Positions 8,282 to 18,232 of a stretch of 64,000 bases of DNA are shown here, piece after piece. The first letter of the stretch is position 1; each line of letters opens with the position of its first letter. The translations under genes were made by a program, and so were the position numbers. This stretch comes from MFD04580-c1 sp963702995 (GTDB taxonomy: Bacteria; Planctomycetota; Phycisphaerae; Tepidisphaerales; Tepidisphaeraceae), in NCBI GenBank assembly GCA_963702995.1, contig OY969783.1, forward strand, positions 5,890,001 through 5,954,000, in the 5' to 3' direction. The notes beneath the pieces are model-generated. The model was not told the DNA's origin. It saw only the letters and a program-made list of their open reading frames with translations, and ran no database searches.

Positions 8282-9889
8282 ATGGAGCAGCCAAAATCGC
8301 GGGACGACAGGCACGTTGTGGTCATCGGCGGCGGCGTGGGCGGGCTGGCGGCAGCCATTCGGCTGGCGGCGCGCGGCGTCCGGGTGACGTTGGTGGAAAA
8401 AAACGACCGGGTCGGCGGAAAGCTGAACCTGTGGGAAGCGCCCCACCCGGGCCGCCCGGGCGAGCGGCCGTTCCGGTTCGACACCGGCCCGAGCCTGATC
8501 ACGCTCCCGTTCGTGTTCGAGGAGCTTTTTGAGGCGGCCGGCGAGCGGCTGTCGGATCATCTGACGCTGCGCCGGCTCGACCCGGTCGCGCGGTTCCAGT
8601 GGGCCGATGGGATGACGTTCGAACTGCGGAACGACGCGGCCGCTATGGATCGCGAGGTCGCCCGGATCGAACCGCGCGACGTCGCCGGCTGGCGCGCCTT
8701 CGCCGAGAACGGCCGCCGCATCTGGGGGCTTTCGGCCGAGCTCTTTCTGTACCATGCTCCCGAGCAAATCCTAGCTGGAAAAGTGCCTCCGAAGGAGGGT
8801 GCGCGGCACGTTTCACGGTTGACGCGGGCGTTCCAGATGCTCAGCGTGCCGCTGCGGATCGGCATGCTGCGCAAGTTCTCCTCCGTTGTTGACGCTCATA
8901 TCCGAAACCCGCGCCTCCGCCAGGTGCTTTACCAATACGCGACCTACAGCGGCGCCAGCCCGTTCCTCGCACCCGCGACGCTGGCAGTCATTCCACACGC
9001 CGAGCAGCACTTCGGCGGCTGGTACATCGACGGCGGCCTCTACCGCCTGGCCGAGTCCCTGGAGCGCGTCGCAAGAAAGCTCGGCGTCGAGGTTCGAACC
9101 GGGACGGCCGCCGAAGAGATCGAGATCGAATCGGCAAGTGTCACGGCCCCCGGCAAAGACCGCCCAGCGCCGCGGGTGCGCGGGGTGCGACTTGCCGGTG
9201 GCGAGAGGGTCGCTTGTGACGTCGTAGTCGCCAACTCGGACGTCATCTACACCTACCGCCGATTGATCGACCCCGCCTTTCGGAAGCGATTCGCCGACCC
9301 GGCGCTGGACCGGATCGAGCCGGGCGGGTCGGGGATGGCGCTGTTGCTTGGAGTGGAAGGCGCCTGCCCGTCGCTCGCCCACCACACAAAGTTCATGCCG
9401 GAGGACTACCAGAGCGACCTGGCGGCGATGTTCGAAACGCATACCCTGCCGAGCGACCCGTGCATCTACGTCTGCGCCGCCAGCCGCTCGGACCCAACCG
9501 CGGCGCCGGACGGGTGCGAGAACCTGTTCGTCCTGGTCTCCGCTCCGGCACTGGACGGAAAGCTCGACTGGGCGACGGCGGGCCCGCGGTATCGCGATCA
9601 GGTCGTCGCGACGCTGGAGCGGCGGTGGGGGTTAGCGAACCTGTCTCAGCGGATCGTGGTCGAACGTTCGATCTCACCGGCCGACCTGGAGCGGCTGTAT
9701 CACGCGAACGCAGGCAGCATCTACGGCGTCAGCAGCAACGGGTACCGCAACGCGTTCCTTCGGCCGCCGAACCGCGATCAGTCGATCCGGGGCCTCTACT
9801 TCGCCGGCGGCGCGACGCACCCGGGCGGCGGCTTGCCGCTGGTGGCGCTGTCGGGGAAGATCGTCAGCGAGATGGTGCTGGACGAATGA
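8282..9889 (+). CDS. Phytoene desaturase-family FAD oxidoreductase (CrtI-like)
   Basis: A 535-aa flavoprotein. The N-terminus has the dinucleotide-binding motif 'VVIGGGVGGLAAAIRLAARG' followed by 'LVEKNDRVGGKL', and the C-terminus has 'GLYFAGGATHPGGGLPLVAL', the second FAD contact of CrtI/CrtN-type carotenoid desaturases. 'FDTGPSLITLP' is also family-typical. It probably dehydrogenates or isomerises a carotenoid precursor at the membrane. No other carotenoid gene is in the window, so the substrate is open. I chose ATG 8282 because the FAD motif starts soon after; a longer in-frame start exists at 8204. No strong ribosome site is visible. Confidence 0.9.
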   Translation: MEQPKSRDDRHVVVIGGGVGGLAAAIRLAARGVRVTLVEKNDRVGGKLNLWEAPHPGRPGERPFRFDTGPSLITLPFVFEELFEAAGERLSDHLTLRRLDPVARFQWADGMTFELRNDAAAMDREVARIEPRDVAGWRAFAENGRRIWGLSAELFLYHAPEQILAGKVPPKEGARHVSRLTRAFQMLSVPLRIGMLRKFSSVVDAHIRNPRLRQVLYQYATYSGASPFLAPATLAVIPHAEQHFGGWYIDGGLYRLAESLERVARKLGVEVRTGTAAEEIEIESASVTAPGKDRPAPRVRGVRLAGGERVACDVVVANSDVIYTYRRLIDPAFRKRFADPALDRIEPGGSGMALLLGVEGACPSLAHHTKFMPEDYQSDLAAMFETHTLPSDPCIYVCAASRSDPTAAPDGCENLFVLVSAPALDGKLDWATAGPRYRDQVVATLERRWGLANLSQRIVVERSISPADLERLYHANAGSIYGVSSNGYRNAFLRPPNRDQSIRGLYFAGGATHPGGGLPLVALSGKIVSEMVLDE

Positions 9890-10148
9890 CGGGACCGTTC
9901 CAAGCAAGATTGCGGGAGCGCGGCGAGTTGATCCGGCGGCACGTATTCGTGGGCCGCGACCCGCTGTCTTCGACGGCGCGAGCCACCAGGGCTTACGGAG
10001 TCGCTGCCAGCCACAGCCCCGGCCGCGGCGGCCGTGCATTTCTGAAACCTTCCGGCATTCGGCGCATCTCGGTGGACAGAGCGCTGTGGATGCTCAATGG
10101 GTCGGGGCCGCCTGAGGCGGCCGCCGCATTTCGAGAATCTCGGCCTGT

Positions 10149-10889
10149 ATGCAGGATTCGCCCGCACTGGCTGCCTCTCACGTCGAGCCCCTGGAGGGTT
10201 TGCAGCTCTTCCGCGCCCCGCTTGAGGTCACGCTGCCTGGCGAGACGGCGACGGACGGCGACGCCGATACCGCACCGCCCTCAAGTCCCAACGCTCCCGG
10301 GTTGTTCGAAGAGGCTGTCCAGCTTCACGCCCGCCGACTGCTGACCATTGCCCGGTCGATCGTCGGGAATCGGGCGTCGGCCGAGGATGTCGTGCAGCAG
10401 GCGATCACCAATCTTTTTCAGCACCGCGACCGATATGACTGGGGGCGGCCGGCGCAGGCGGGGGCGCTGCTGCGGCGGGCGGTGGTCAACGAGTCGCTGC
10501 GGCTCCTCCGTCAGCCCCGGATGACGGCGGTGTCGGACGATCACCCTGACGGCGCTTCTGGCCGGCCGGGAGCGGGGTCGGCGCATGGGGCGTACGACAG
10601 CCCGGTGACGGCGCTGATCGACCGCGAAACCATCCAACGGGTTCGTCGGGCGATCGATCGATTGCCGGAGAATTTTCGAGCCGCCCTGGTCCTGTGCGAG
10701 TACGAGTCAATGTCCTATGCGCAGATCGCCGAAGTGCTGGGCGCCAGTATCCCGCAGGTGAAGACCTGGTTGCATCGGGCGCGGCGGCAACTGGCGGAGA
10801 TGCTTCAGGAGTTCATGGCGGCCGACGGCCGCGTGACACCGTCGCGTACCGCCCGCGCGACCCGTTCGGCCGAGTTGGATCCGACTTGA
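10149..10889 (+). CDS. ECF-type sigma-70 family RNA polymerase sigma factor
   Basis: A 246-aa extracytoplasmic-function sigma factor. Region 2 lies around 'FEEAVQLHARRLLTIARSIV' and 'AEDVVQQAITNLF'; region 4 around 'LPENFRAALVLCEYESMSYA' and 'QIAEVLGASIPQVKTWLHRA', a helix-turn-helix for the -35 element. The N-terminal 50 residues are an acidic extension. It heads a three-gene set with an anti-sigma-like membrane protein 53 bp downstream and an HtrA-like protein, a layout suggesting envelope-stress control. No SD is visible before the ATG. Confidence 0.92.
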   Translation: MQDSPALAASHVEPLEGLQLFRAPLEVTLPGETATDGDADTAPPSSPNAPGLFEEAVQLHARRLLTIARSIVGNRASAEDVVQQAITNLFQHRDRYDWGRPAQAGALLRRAVVNESLRLLRQPRMTAVSDDHPDGASGRPGAGSAHGAYDSPVTALIDRETIQRVRRAIDRLPENFRAALVLCEYESMSYAQIAEVLGASIPQVKTWLHRARRQLAEMLQEFMAADGRVTPSRTARATRSAELDPT

Positions 10890-10942
10890 CTGTTCGCGCC
10901 GGAGTGCCATCTTGCGGCCCGGCGGATGAAGGAGATGCCCCT

Positions 10943-11566
10943 GTGACCCCGAATCGCCCAACTGGCGCCGACCTGGATTCCGTGGAGAGTTCACCCACCG
11001 GCGATGCCGACTTTGAGGCGCTGGCCGCTTACCTCGACGAGGAACTGTCGCCGGGCGAGGCGGCCGCTCTCGAGCAGCGCCTGCGGACCGAGACGTCCCT
11101 GTCCGACGCGCTGCGGCGGATGAGCGATGGCTATGCCCTGCGCCGCGCGGTGTGGGGTTCGCTCGAGCCGTCGTCCACCGCGGCCGAGGGGCTGGCCACC
11201 GCGGCCCTACGATCGGCACGGCGGGGGGATGCCCGGCGGCGCTTTGCGCGGATCGGCCGAATCGTCGGCTCGGTCGCCGCGTGCGTCGCGGTCAGCTTCT
11301 GCGCCGGCTGGATCGGCCGCGGGTATGTCGCGGGACGCGTTGCCGGAGAAGGCGCTCGATCCGAAACCGCCAACGTCATGCCCGCTTATAACTATGAAGT
11401 CGCCTTGACTGACCCGGCCGGCAATATCACCGCCGTCCAGAAGTTCGACAGCGAAGAGGAGGCGCGGGCGTTCGCCGTGGATGTCGGCCGCTGGCAGGCG
11501 CGCCAACAGGAGCTCCGCCAGGCCGAAGCGGCGCGGTCGTCGGTGGTGATGACTTCGGGGTTATGA
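10943..11566 (+). CDS. Probable anti-sigma factor, single-pass membrane protein
   Basis: A 207-aa protein directly after the ECF sigma gene. I chose a GTG start at 10943 because 'aaggag' sits 8 nt upstream; no ATG fits as well. An acidic N-terminal domain ('FEALAAYLDEELSPGEAAAL') has the look of an anti-sigma domain without the zinc-finger His-Cys-Cys set. One TM helix follows ('IVGSVAACVAVSFCAGWIG'), then a short extracytoplasmic domain. The topology fits an anti-sigma factor that holds the sigma factor at the membrane. The assignment rests on context and shape more than on motif. Confidence 0.78.
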   Translation: MTPNRPTGADLDSVESSPTGDADFEALAAYLDEELSPGEAAALEQRLRTETSLSDALRRMSDGYALRRAVWGSLEPSSTAAEGLATAALRSARRGDARRRFARIGRIVGSVAACVAVSFCAGWIGRGYVAGRVAGEGARSETANVMPAYNYEVALTDPAGNITAVQKFDSEEEARAFAVDVGRWQARQQELRQAEAARSSVVMTSGL

Positions 11567-11621
11567 CCGAACGCTCGCATTTGCGCGAGGGCTCGCCGAC
11601 CACGGCAAAAACGAAGGCTTG

Positions 11622-13227
11622 ATGAAGATCTTTGCCAACAGGTTCTTCCGACGTCGCCGCATCCGGGGCCCCAGACCTCTCTGCTGGCGCTCGGTGTGGC
11701 CGCGATCGGCATCACCGTGCCCGTACGGCCGGTGATGGCGGATTCGGCCGGCGATGCTGGAGGCCGTCCGACGACGCGCCCGGCCCTGGAATCGCTCGAC
11801 CGGGAAACGCAGTCGCTCTATCGGCACCTTCAGGGAAGCCTGCTCCGCGTCCAGATTCCCTCGAGCCCGATGAGCCGCGGCGCCGTGCGCAGCAGGAGGG
11901 GTGGACGAACAAGTACAAGCTCGACCCGGCGGTCCGCCAACAGTTGCTCGACAACAACTACAGAGCGGCCGGGACGATTCCCGGGGCCGAAGGGAACAGC
12001 GGGGCGGCCGGCACCGCGGCGAATGGGACGAACGTCTTTACCAACGGCACGGGACGAGGGGCCGCGACGCAGAACGGCGCACCTTCACCCGCGGCCGCCA
12101 ACGGACCGCCCGGCCAAGGGACGATCAATCCGGGAATCCCCCAGGCCGCGAACGCCGCGAACCCGGCGAATGCCCTGGGCCCGCCGAGCGGGCAAGCCGC
12201 ACCGAACAACGGCAGGCCGCCCGGCAGCCAGAATGATGTCGCCGCCAATGCCGCGGCGCCGCTTCAGAACGGCCTGGGGAACGTCCGCGGCGCGAAAGAC
12301 AACGTGACGATCATCCTGCCGACGAACGGGATCGAGCAGGGCCAGCAGGTGCGCGTGGAAGGTGGGAACAACACACGACAACCGATGCGTGGCCCGGTCG
12401 GCGGAGGCGCGGACGCCAGTCTCCTCGGGATGCTGCTCGATATCGAAGGTCACGTGCTCGTGCCCGCCTATTTCGACCGTGAAGCAATTGGCGACCAACC
12501 GATCCGGCTGACGTTTGCCGGCGGCGAGCCCGTCGATGCGCGGCTGGTCGGATCGGACCCGCAAACGGCGCTGACCGTCCTGCGGGTGACGCGGCCAGCG
12601 AAGGATACGACCGCGCGTCCGGGCCGCGGCGAGGCGGCGGCCGCCTCGCCGATCCGGCTGGCCCGGTCGCGCCCGGCCGAGGGGGCGCTGCTCGTGTTTG
12701 TCTCCCCGGTTGACGGTACCGCGCACCTGGGCGTCTGGACGAACAATTCAAAGGAGTACGGGATCCTGGTCGGGATCGACGGGCAGGTGGCGGGCATCGC
12801 GAGGTTCGGGCAATTTTTGAGCGGCCCAGCCTGCGAACTGATTGCCGATCAGATCATACGAACCGGCGCCGTCCATCGGGCGACGCTGGGCGTGATCATC
12901 ACCCAGATCGATCGAGACGACCCAATCCGCGTTGTCGAGCCGCTCTTGGCGGATCGGCCGGCGGTTCGCGTCGATCAGGTGATGGCCCGATCGGCCGCCG
13001 ACCGTGCCGGGCTGAAAGAGGGGGATATCGTCCTGTCGCTCGGCAGGGAGGATGTCACCGACATCCCCGCGCTCGCCGCGGCGGTCGCCGCCCGGTCAGG
13101 GCCGACGAACCTTCGTGTGCTTCGGTCCGGCAAGGGACTGGATCTCTCCGTCGATCTTCGGCCGGACCCGCCCGCGTCAGCTCCCCCGGCTTCAGTTCAA
13201 CCGCCTTCAGTTCAACAGGCAAAGTAA
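11622..13227 (+). CDS. HtrA/DegP-like PDZ protein without catalytic triad (two frameshifts)
   Basis: Starts at ATG 11622 with basic residues, then a signal-like helix ('SLLALGVAAIGITV') that appears only after a shift near 11665. A second shift near 11865 leads into the main frame. Order: Asn/Gly/Pro-rich linker, a trypsin-like fold (about 12390-12890) and a PDZ domain (about 12890-13190; 'SAADRAGLKEGDIVLSLG'). The trypsin-like part aligns with DegP, but the His position reads 'VLVPAYFD', the Asp position 'DPQTALTVL', and no GNSGG serine motif occurs. It is therefore a likely pseudoprotease. It follows the anti-sigma gene by 55 bp and may act as the stress sensor or a chaperone. Confidence 0.82.
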
Positions 13228-13242
13228 AACGATCTCCCCACG

Positions 13243-13279
13243 TAAAAACACCAGGCACCGGAGTGACCGGTGCCTGGTG
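13243..13279 (-). terminator. Hairpin terminator between convergent genes
   Basis: A perfect 13-bp stem, 'caccaggcaccgg' (13249-13261) with 'ccggtgcctggtg' (13267-13279), loop of 5. Read on the minus strand it is followed by TTTTT (13244-13248), so it is a good intrinsic terminator for leftward transcripts from the MMPL gene. It may also stop the rightward sigma operon ending at 13227. Confidence 0.7.
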
Positions 13280-13557
13280 CGGGCTATGGGCTTCCGACCC
13301 GGGGTTCTGGCGGGTGGGCCGGAATTTAGGGGGCTGTGTTGCTCCAAAACTGGCTGCCTTCTTAAGGTCAAAGCCGCAGTTGAAGTGGTTTTTGTTTAGC
13401 GAAAAGGATGCCAATAGTTCCATTTTTTCCGGGCTCGCGGGGGTAGCGCCATGGACGCTTAGACTGATGCCAGCTCAACCATTCGCGACTTGCCAAGGTG
13501 TCGGATGTGGCCGACACGCCGCGCAAAGGTGTCCCTGGACGAGGCTTTTCAGGCCCT
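13280..13557. other. Intergenic region without a recognised gene
   Basis: About 280 bp between the terminator and the end of the MMPL gene. I see no coding frame with supporting features and no clear structured RNA. Confidence 0.5.
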
Positions 13558-15988
13558 TCAGTGGCGCAAGAGAGGGCTGTTTGCGGCCGAGGTCCGATGA
13601 GGCCGATTGAGGATGACCATCATCGCAGGCAGGAGAAACGGCCGCACGACGAACGTGTCCAGCAGCGTGCCGATCGCAAGCGCGAAGCCCATCTGAGCGA
13701 GGAAGAACTGCCCCGAAACGACGAGCGACCCGAGTGAAGCGGCCGCGATGAGCCCGCAACTGCTGATGATCCCGCCTGTGCGAACCAGAGCGCGCCGAAC
13801 AGCCGGTCGCAGGGCGCGTCGCCTCCGTTCTTCGGCGAGGCGGCTGACGAGGAAAAGGTTGTAATCCTGGCCGATGGCGATCAGGATAACGAACGCGAAC
13901 ATCTTCACTTCCCAATTCAGCGCCGGGTACCCAAGCAGATTGACAAAGAGCAGCTTCGACAGCCCGACTGTCGCCTGATACGCGAGCAGGGTGACCGACA
14001 TCAGCATGGCCGTCAGCAAGGCGTCGCGCACCAGCGTATAGACGACCAGGGCGACCACCGCGACGACCGCCACCTGGATCCGCCACTCGTCCGAGCGGGT
14101 GAGGGCGAACAGGTTGGCGACGAGCGGCGTCGGGCCGGCCGCCTCGACGTGGGCCGCGATCCCGCGCTCATGCACAAGACGATCGACGGCGGCCACGGCG
14201 TTGTGACAGGCCTCGATCGACGCCGGGGCGAAGGGGTCCTCCGCGCCCATCACCTCGAAGCGAAGACAGGCGGCGTCGGCGTTCCAGTAATTGTTCAGCG
14301 AGAGCGGCGCGACCCGTAAGGCCAAGGCCGGGCCGACAGGCGACGCGGCCCCGAGCGGCGCGGCATAGCTCCAGACATCAGTCGCGCCGGCCGATCGGAC
14401 CGCGCGCGACGTCGGCGGAAAGGTCGCGAAGGCCAGCGCTCGCGCCGCCGCCGCCAAGCCCCAGCCTGGCCAGGACGCCTTGCGTCGGCCCAGGCGCGGC
14501 GGCGACCGCTTTGGCCGCGTCGGCCGAGTTGAACTGGACAAGGCACGTCCAGGGAAAGAGCGTCCCACGGCCGAAATGGGCCGCCGCGAGGTCGCGGCCG
14601 CGGGCGAAGGTCGATGTCGAAGGCGTCAACCCGCCATCCGTCTCGATCCGGTAGGCGACGCGACAGGACGCCCAAAGCGGGACGGCCAGCATCGCGCCGA
14701 TCATGCCCACGGTGCCGAACGGCCGGTAGGTGACCCAACGGGCCACGGCGGCCCATAGCCCATTGGTTTGGCCGGCGCTCATCGCGCGTCGGCGGGGCCA
14801 GAACAGCCGCGCCCCCATCGACATCGCCAGGGCCGGCATCAATGTGACGGCCGCCGCCAGGGCGACGGCGAGCGCGAAAGCCATGGACAGCCCCAGGACA
14901 TGATTGGGCTGGAACTGGGACGCGAGCAGCGCGGCCAGGCCGAGGATGGTCGTCCCGGCACTGCAGGCGATGCCGGGGACGGTGGCGACATAGGCGCGGC
15001 GGGCGGCCGCCCGCCGCAGGTCGGCAGGCGTGCCGGCCCCTCCTCCGGCGGCGCCCAGCGCCGACAGCTCTTCGTCGAAGCGGCTCATCCAAAACAGCGC
15101 GAAATCGGTCCCCGCCCCGAACACGATCACCACGAGATAGGTCAGCTCATCCGACGTAATCGGCACTCCGCGCGATTGCAGCAGCGAGAGGCACTCGGTC
15201 GAGACGATCGCGCTGGCGGCGACGCAGATCAGCGGGACGCTCGCCGCGAGCGGCGCCCGGTAGACGACCATGAGCACGATGAGCACCGCGAGGATCGAAG
15301 CCACGGTGATCCGGTGGTGCGATGCCTCGTCCTTGAGCGCCTCGTCGCGCCCCAGAGCGCCGGGGCCGGTGAGCTCCATGCTCGGGACGTCGCCCCCGGC
15401 GCCGCCCAGCGTATTGCGGGCGATCAGTTCGACGCGGTCGGCGATGTCAATCGATTCGTCGCTGTCGTATTCGGCGTCGTAGCTGACGACGACGAGCGAG
15501 CAGGTGGGGCGGCCGGCGGGGTCCCGGGCGGTCAGGCGGGAGGCCAGGAAGGGGTCGGTCTGGGCCGTTCGGACGGACCATTTCAAATGCCGCGGGTCGT
15601 TCGCGTCGGCGTGGAGGGCGGCCGCGACGGCGTCGATGCGCGCCACGTCCGAATCGGACAGGAAAGGCCGACGCGCGAAGACCAAGACGACATCGGATGA
15701 GGCATAGAGGGCGGGGAAACTTTGCCGCGCCAGCCGCTCCCCCCGCATCGCCGGCTGATCGGGCGCCAGCGCATCGAGCGCGGCCCCGGGGCCATGGCCG
15801 TGTAAGCGATGCAGCAGGACCAGCGCGAGCACGAGCAGTAGGCCCCACAAGACGAGGACGGCCCGGGGCTTCGACGTGACCAAGTTGGCGAGAGGGTCAA
15901 GCAATCTCGGTCGTCGCTCCCGCGGGGTGGGAAGGCCAAAAGGGGGGGATGATGCGCGGTCTTGAGTCCGGGGGCAAGCACCGAACAA
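13558..15988 (-). CDS. MMPL/RND-superfamily exporter (frameshifted)
   Basis: A roughly 800-aa RND-type membrane transporter of the MMPL family, which exports lipids or other hydrophobic compounds. Two halves are seen: the first has 'VVIVFGAGTDFALFWMSRFD' and the second 'AIGQDYNLFLVSRLAEERRR', the repeated family motif in TM4/TM10. Each half has a large extracytoplasmic loop. The frame breaks near 14440 inside a GGC-repeat run; the second half continues 'ALAFATFPPTSRAV'. The start is uncertain (TTG at 15988 or a later codon near 'LLDPLANLV'). It begins 30 bp after the sensor kinase gene, so the two are probably co-transcribed. Confidence 0.85.
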
Positions 15989-16017
15989 TGTGAATCCCTT
16001 GGGCGTCCAGGGGGTGA

Positions 16018-17996
16018 TCAGAAAGCGGCCGCCCGGCCGCGAACATCGACCGGGCCCGACTGCACCTTCATCGGCAGGACGATCCAGAAGGTTGCCCCTT
16101 CCCCGCGGGAACTTTGAACGCCGATGCTTCCGCCCATCAACGTCGTCAGCTCCTTGCTAATCGCTAGCCCAAGGCCGGTGCCGCTGTGGGTCCGGGTGAC
16201 TGAACCATCGATCTGCCGAAACTTCTCGAAAATGACGTGCTGCTTATCCGCTTCTATGCCCGGCCCAAAGTCCGTGACGCTGATCCTGACGTACTCCGTC
16301 GCGGCGGCGGGGGATGGGCCCACGGCGGTCGCCGAGGCTGCGTCCCGATCCGTGGCGACCGCCAGGCGTTTGATCGCCCGCGGCGGGGTCCCGGCCGCGA
16401 TCAGGCGATCAGAAGGAACAAGCTCGGCGGCCAATTCGATCTCGCCTGCTTCGGGGGAGAACTTGATCGCGTTGGACAGGAAATTGTAAAGCACCTGTTG
16501 GAGCTTTCCGGGGTCGCTGTGGATGATCGGCACTTCGGCGTCAACCCGCGGGACGATGGTCACGCGGCGCGGCTCGACCAATGGCTTCAGGATGGTCGTG
16601 AGTCCCTCGAACAGGTCGCTTAGGCTCAGCGGCTCGGATCGGATCTCCATGCGGCCGGCTTCGATCTTGGCCAGGTCGAGCAGATCGTTGATCAGGTCGA
16701 GAAGGTTGCGGCCGCTCTGCAGGATGTTGTTGATGTATCGCGTTGACTTCGCGTCGGCCGCGTTGCCAATCGCGTCCTTAAGGAGGTCCGCAAAGCCGAG
16801 GATCGAATTCAGCGGCGTTCGCAGCTCATGGCTGACGTTGGCAAGGAATTCACTCTTCAGGCGGTTTGATTCGTACAGCGCGACGTTGGTTTCGGCGAGC
16901 TGCCCGAGGCGAAGGTCCAGGCTCTTGTTGACCGACCGAAGCTGATCCGCACTGATCTTGAGGTTGATCAGCATGGTGTTAAAGGTCTCTGAAAGTTGCT
17001 GGAACTCGTCGCCGGTGCTGATGTCGGAGCGGATGTTCAGGTCGCCCTGGCTGACCTTCTCGGCCGTCTCCTGGAGGACGCGCACCGGCTGAAGGATCAA
17101 ACGCGTCGTGATGAACCAGAACGTCACGACCGCAAGCGAGCTGGCGAGCATCGCGGCCGCGAGGATGAAGGCGCGGTTCAGAAGCACTTGATTGGCATCA
17201 ATTCGCGAGCTGAGATCGACGCTTACAATCCCCACGTAGGTCGGGCTGGAGGATCGCACCACTAAAGGCACAAGCTTGCGTGCAACATGGGTATATAGGG
17301 TTGTCTGGGGCGGGTAGGCATTGTGCGCCGTCGCAAGCGTCGCTGGGCCGCCCAGTGTGAGGGAGGTCGGACGGTCGGTGGAATGGGCGTCTCCCTCCGG
17401 AAGCTCCGGAGCAACGATGTGACAACTGGCGCAGGCGCCGGCGAGATAGAGAGGCTGTGCATAGCGAAAGCCTTTAAGCCCATCCGCCCGATCGTAGTTG
17501 GCGGTATAAAATGGGCTATCGGGATGTCGCTCGAAGTGGGCGACGGCCCGTCGCTCGAAATGACCCAGTTCGGAGTTGTCGCGACGCGGGTTGACCGGCA
17601 CCAGCCGCGAGATGGGCGGTGCTTCGAGATCAAGCTCAAGCCGAGTCACTGGGACGGTCGTCGGCGGGCGCCGGGCGGAGGTGTTCGCGCGGGCTGCGTC
17701 GTCGGGCTGGGTCGTCGCCGGTAAACCAGCGGGTCCGGTGGTGACCGACGGCCGCGTGTAGCTATTGGGCTGCTTGTTAAGGCTTTCGACGGCGACACTG
17801 TAATAGGCGATGTGCTCGGCCGCGGTTTTGTCGGCCAGCGCGCGGCGGCACGCTCGTTGAGCTGTTCGGTTAATTGCTCCATCCGCTGCCAGGGGACAAA
17901 CAGCGCGGCGGAGATGATGAGCACAACTGCTGCTCCGAAAAGGAGCTGGCATTTCGCGGCAAGGGAGATGCGAAGCTGTCGAACGCGCTTGAACAT
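16018..17996 (-). CDS. Haem-c-type sensor histidine kinase, Tll0287-like sensor domain (frameshifted)
   Basis: Starts at ATG 17996 with a TM helix ('LLFGAAVVLIISAALFVPW'). The frame shifts near 17845, then reads through an extracytoplasmic domain with 'GFRYAQPLYLAGACASCH'. This carries a CxxCH haem-c attachment motif at about residue 190, as in Tll0287/DUF3365 sensor domains. Then TM2 ('LAAAMLASSLAVVTFWFI'), HAMP, HisKA with 'FLANVSHELRTPLNSILG', and a HATPase domain ('NFLSNAIKFS', 'DFGPGIEADK', 'GTGLGLAISKEL'). It likely senses redox state or a small ligand outside the membrane. It is divergent from an NtrC-type regulator, the probable partner, and followed by the MMPL exporter. Confidence 0.88.
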
Positions 17997-18232
17997 GGAT
18001 GGCTGATTCGATCTTAGCGGATCGCGGCCGAATCGAAATGGGGCGGACGACGATCCGTCGAGGCCGTCGGCGGCGCCGGAAGATTATCGGGATTGGAAAG
18101 TTTAATCGCTTGTAACGCACCGCAGAACCGCGCTTAATCTGTCTCACACATTGCGTGTTGTGTGCTAGCGCTCGTTTGTGGTATGACAGTTAGTCCGAGC
18201 CAGTGGAAGTCGCACCAAGTGAGGGACAGGCT

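Noticed and set aside
9890..10148. A possible small gene between the desaturase and the sigma factor
   Set aside because: No frame has a ribosome site or recognisable sequence; treated as intergenic.
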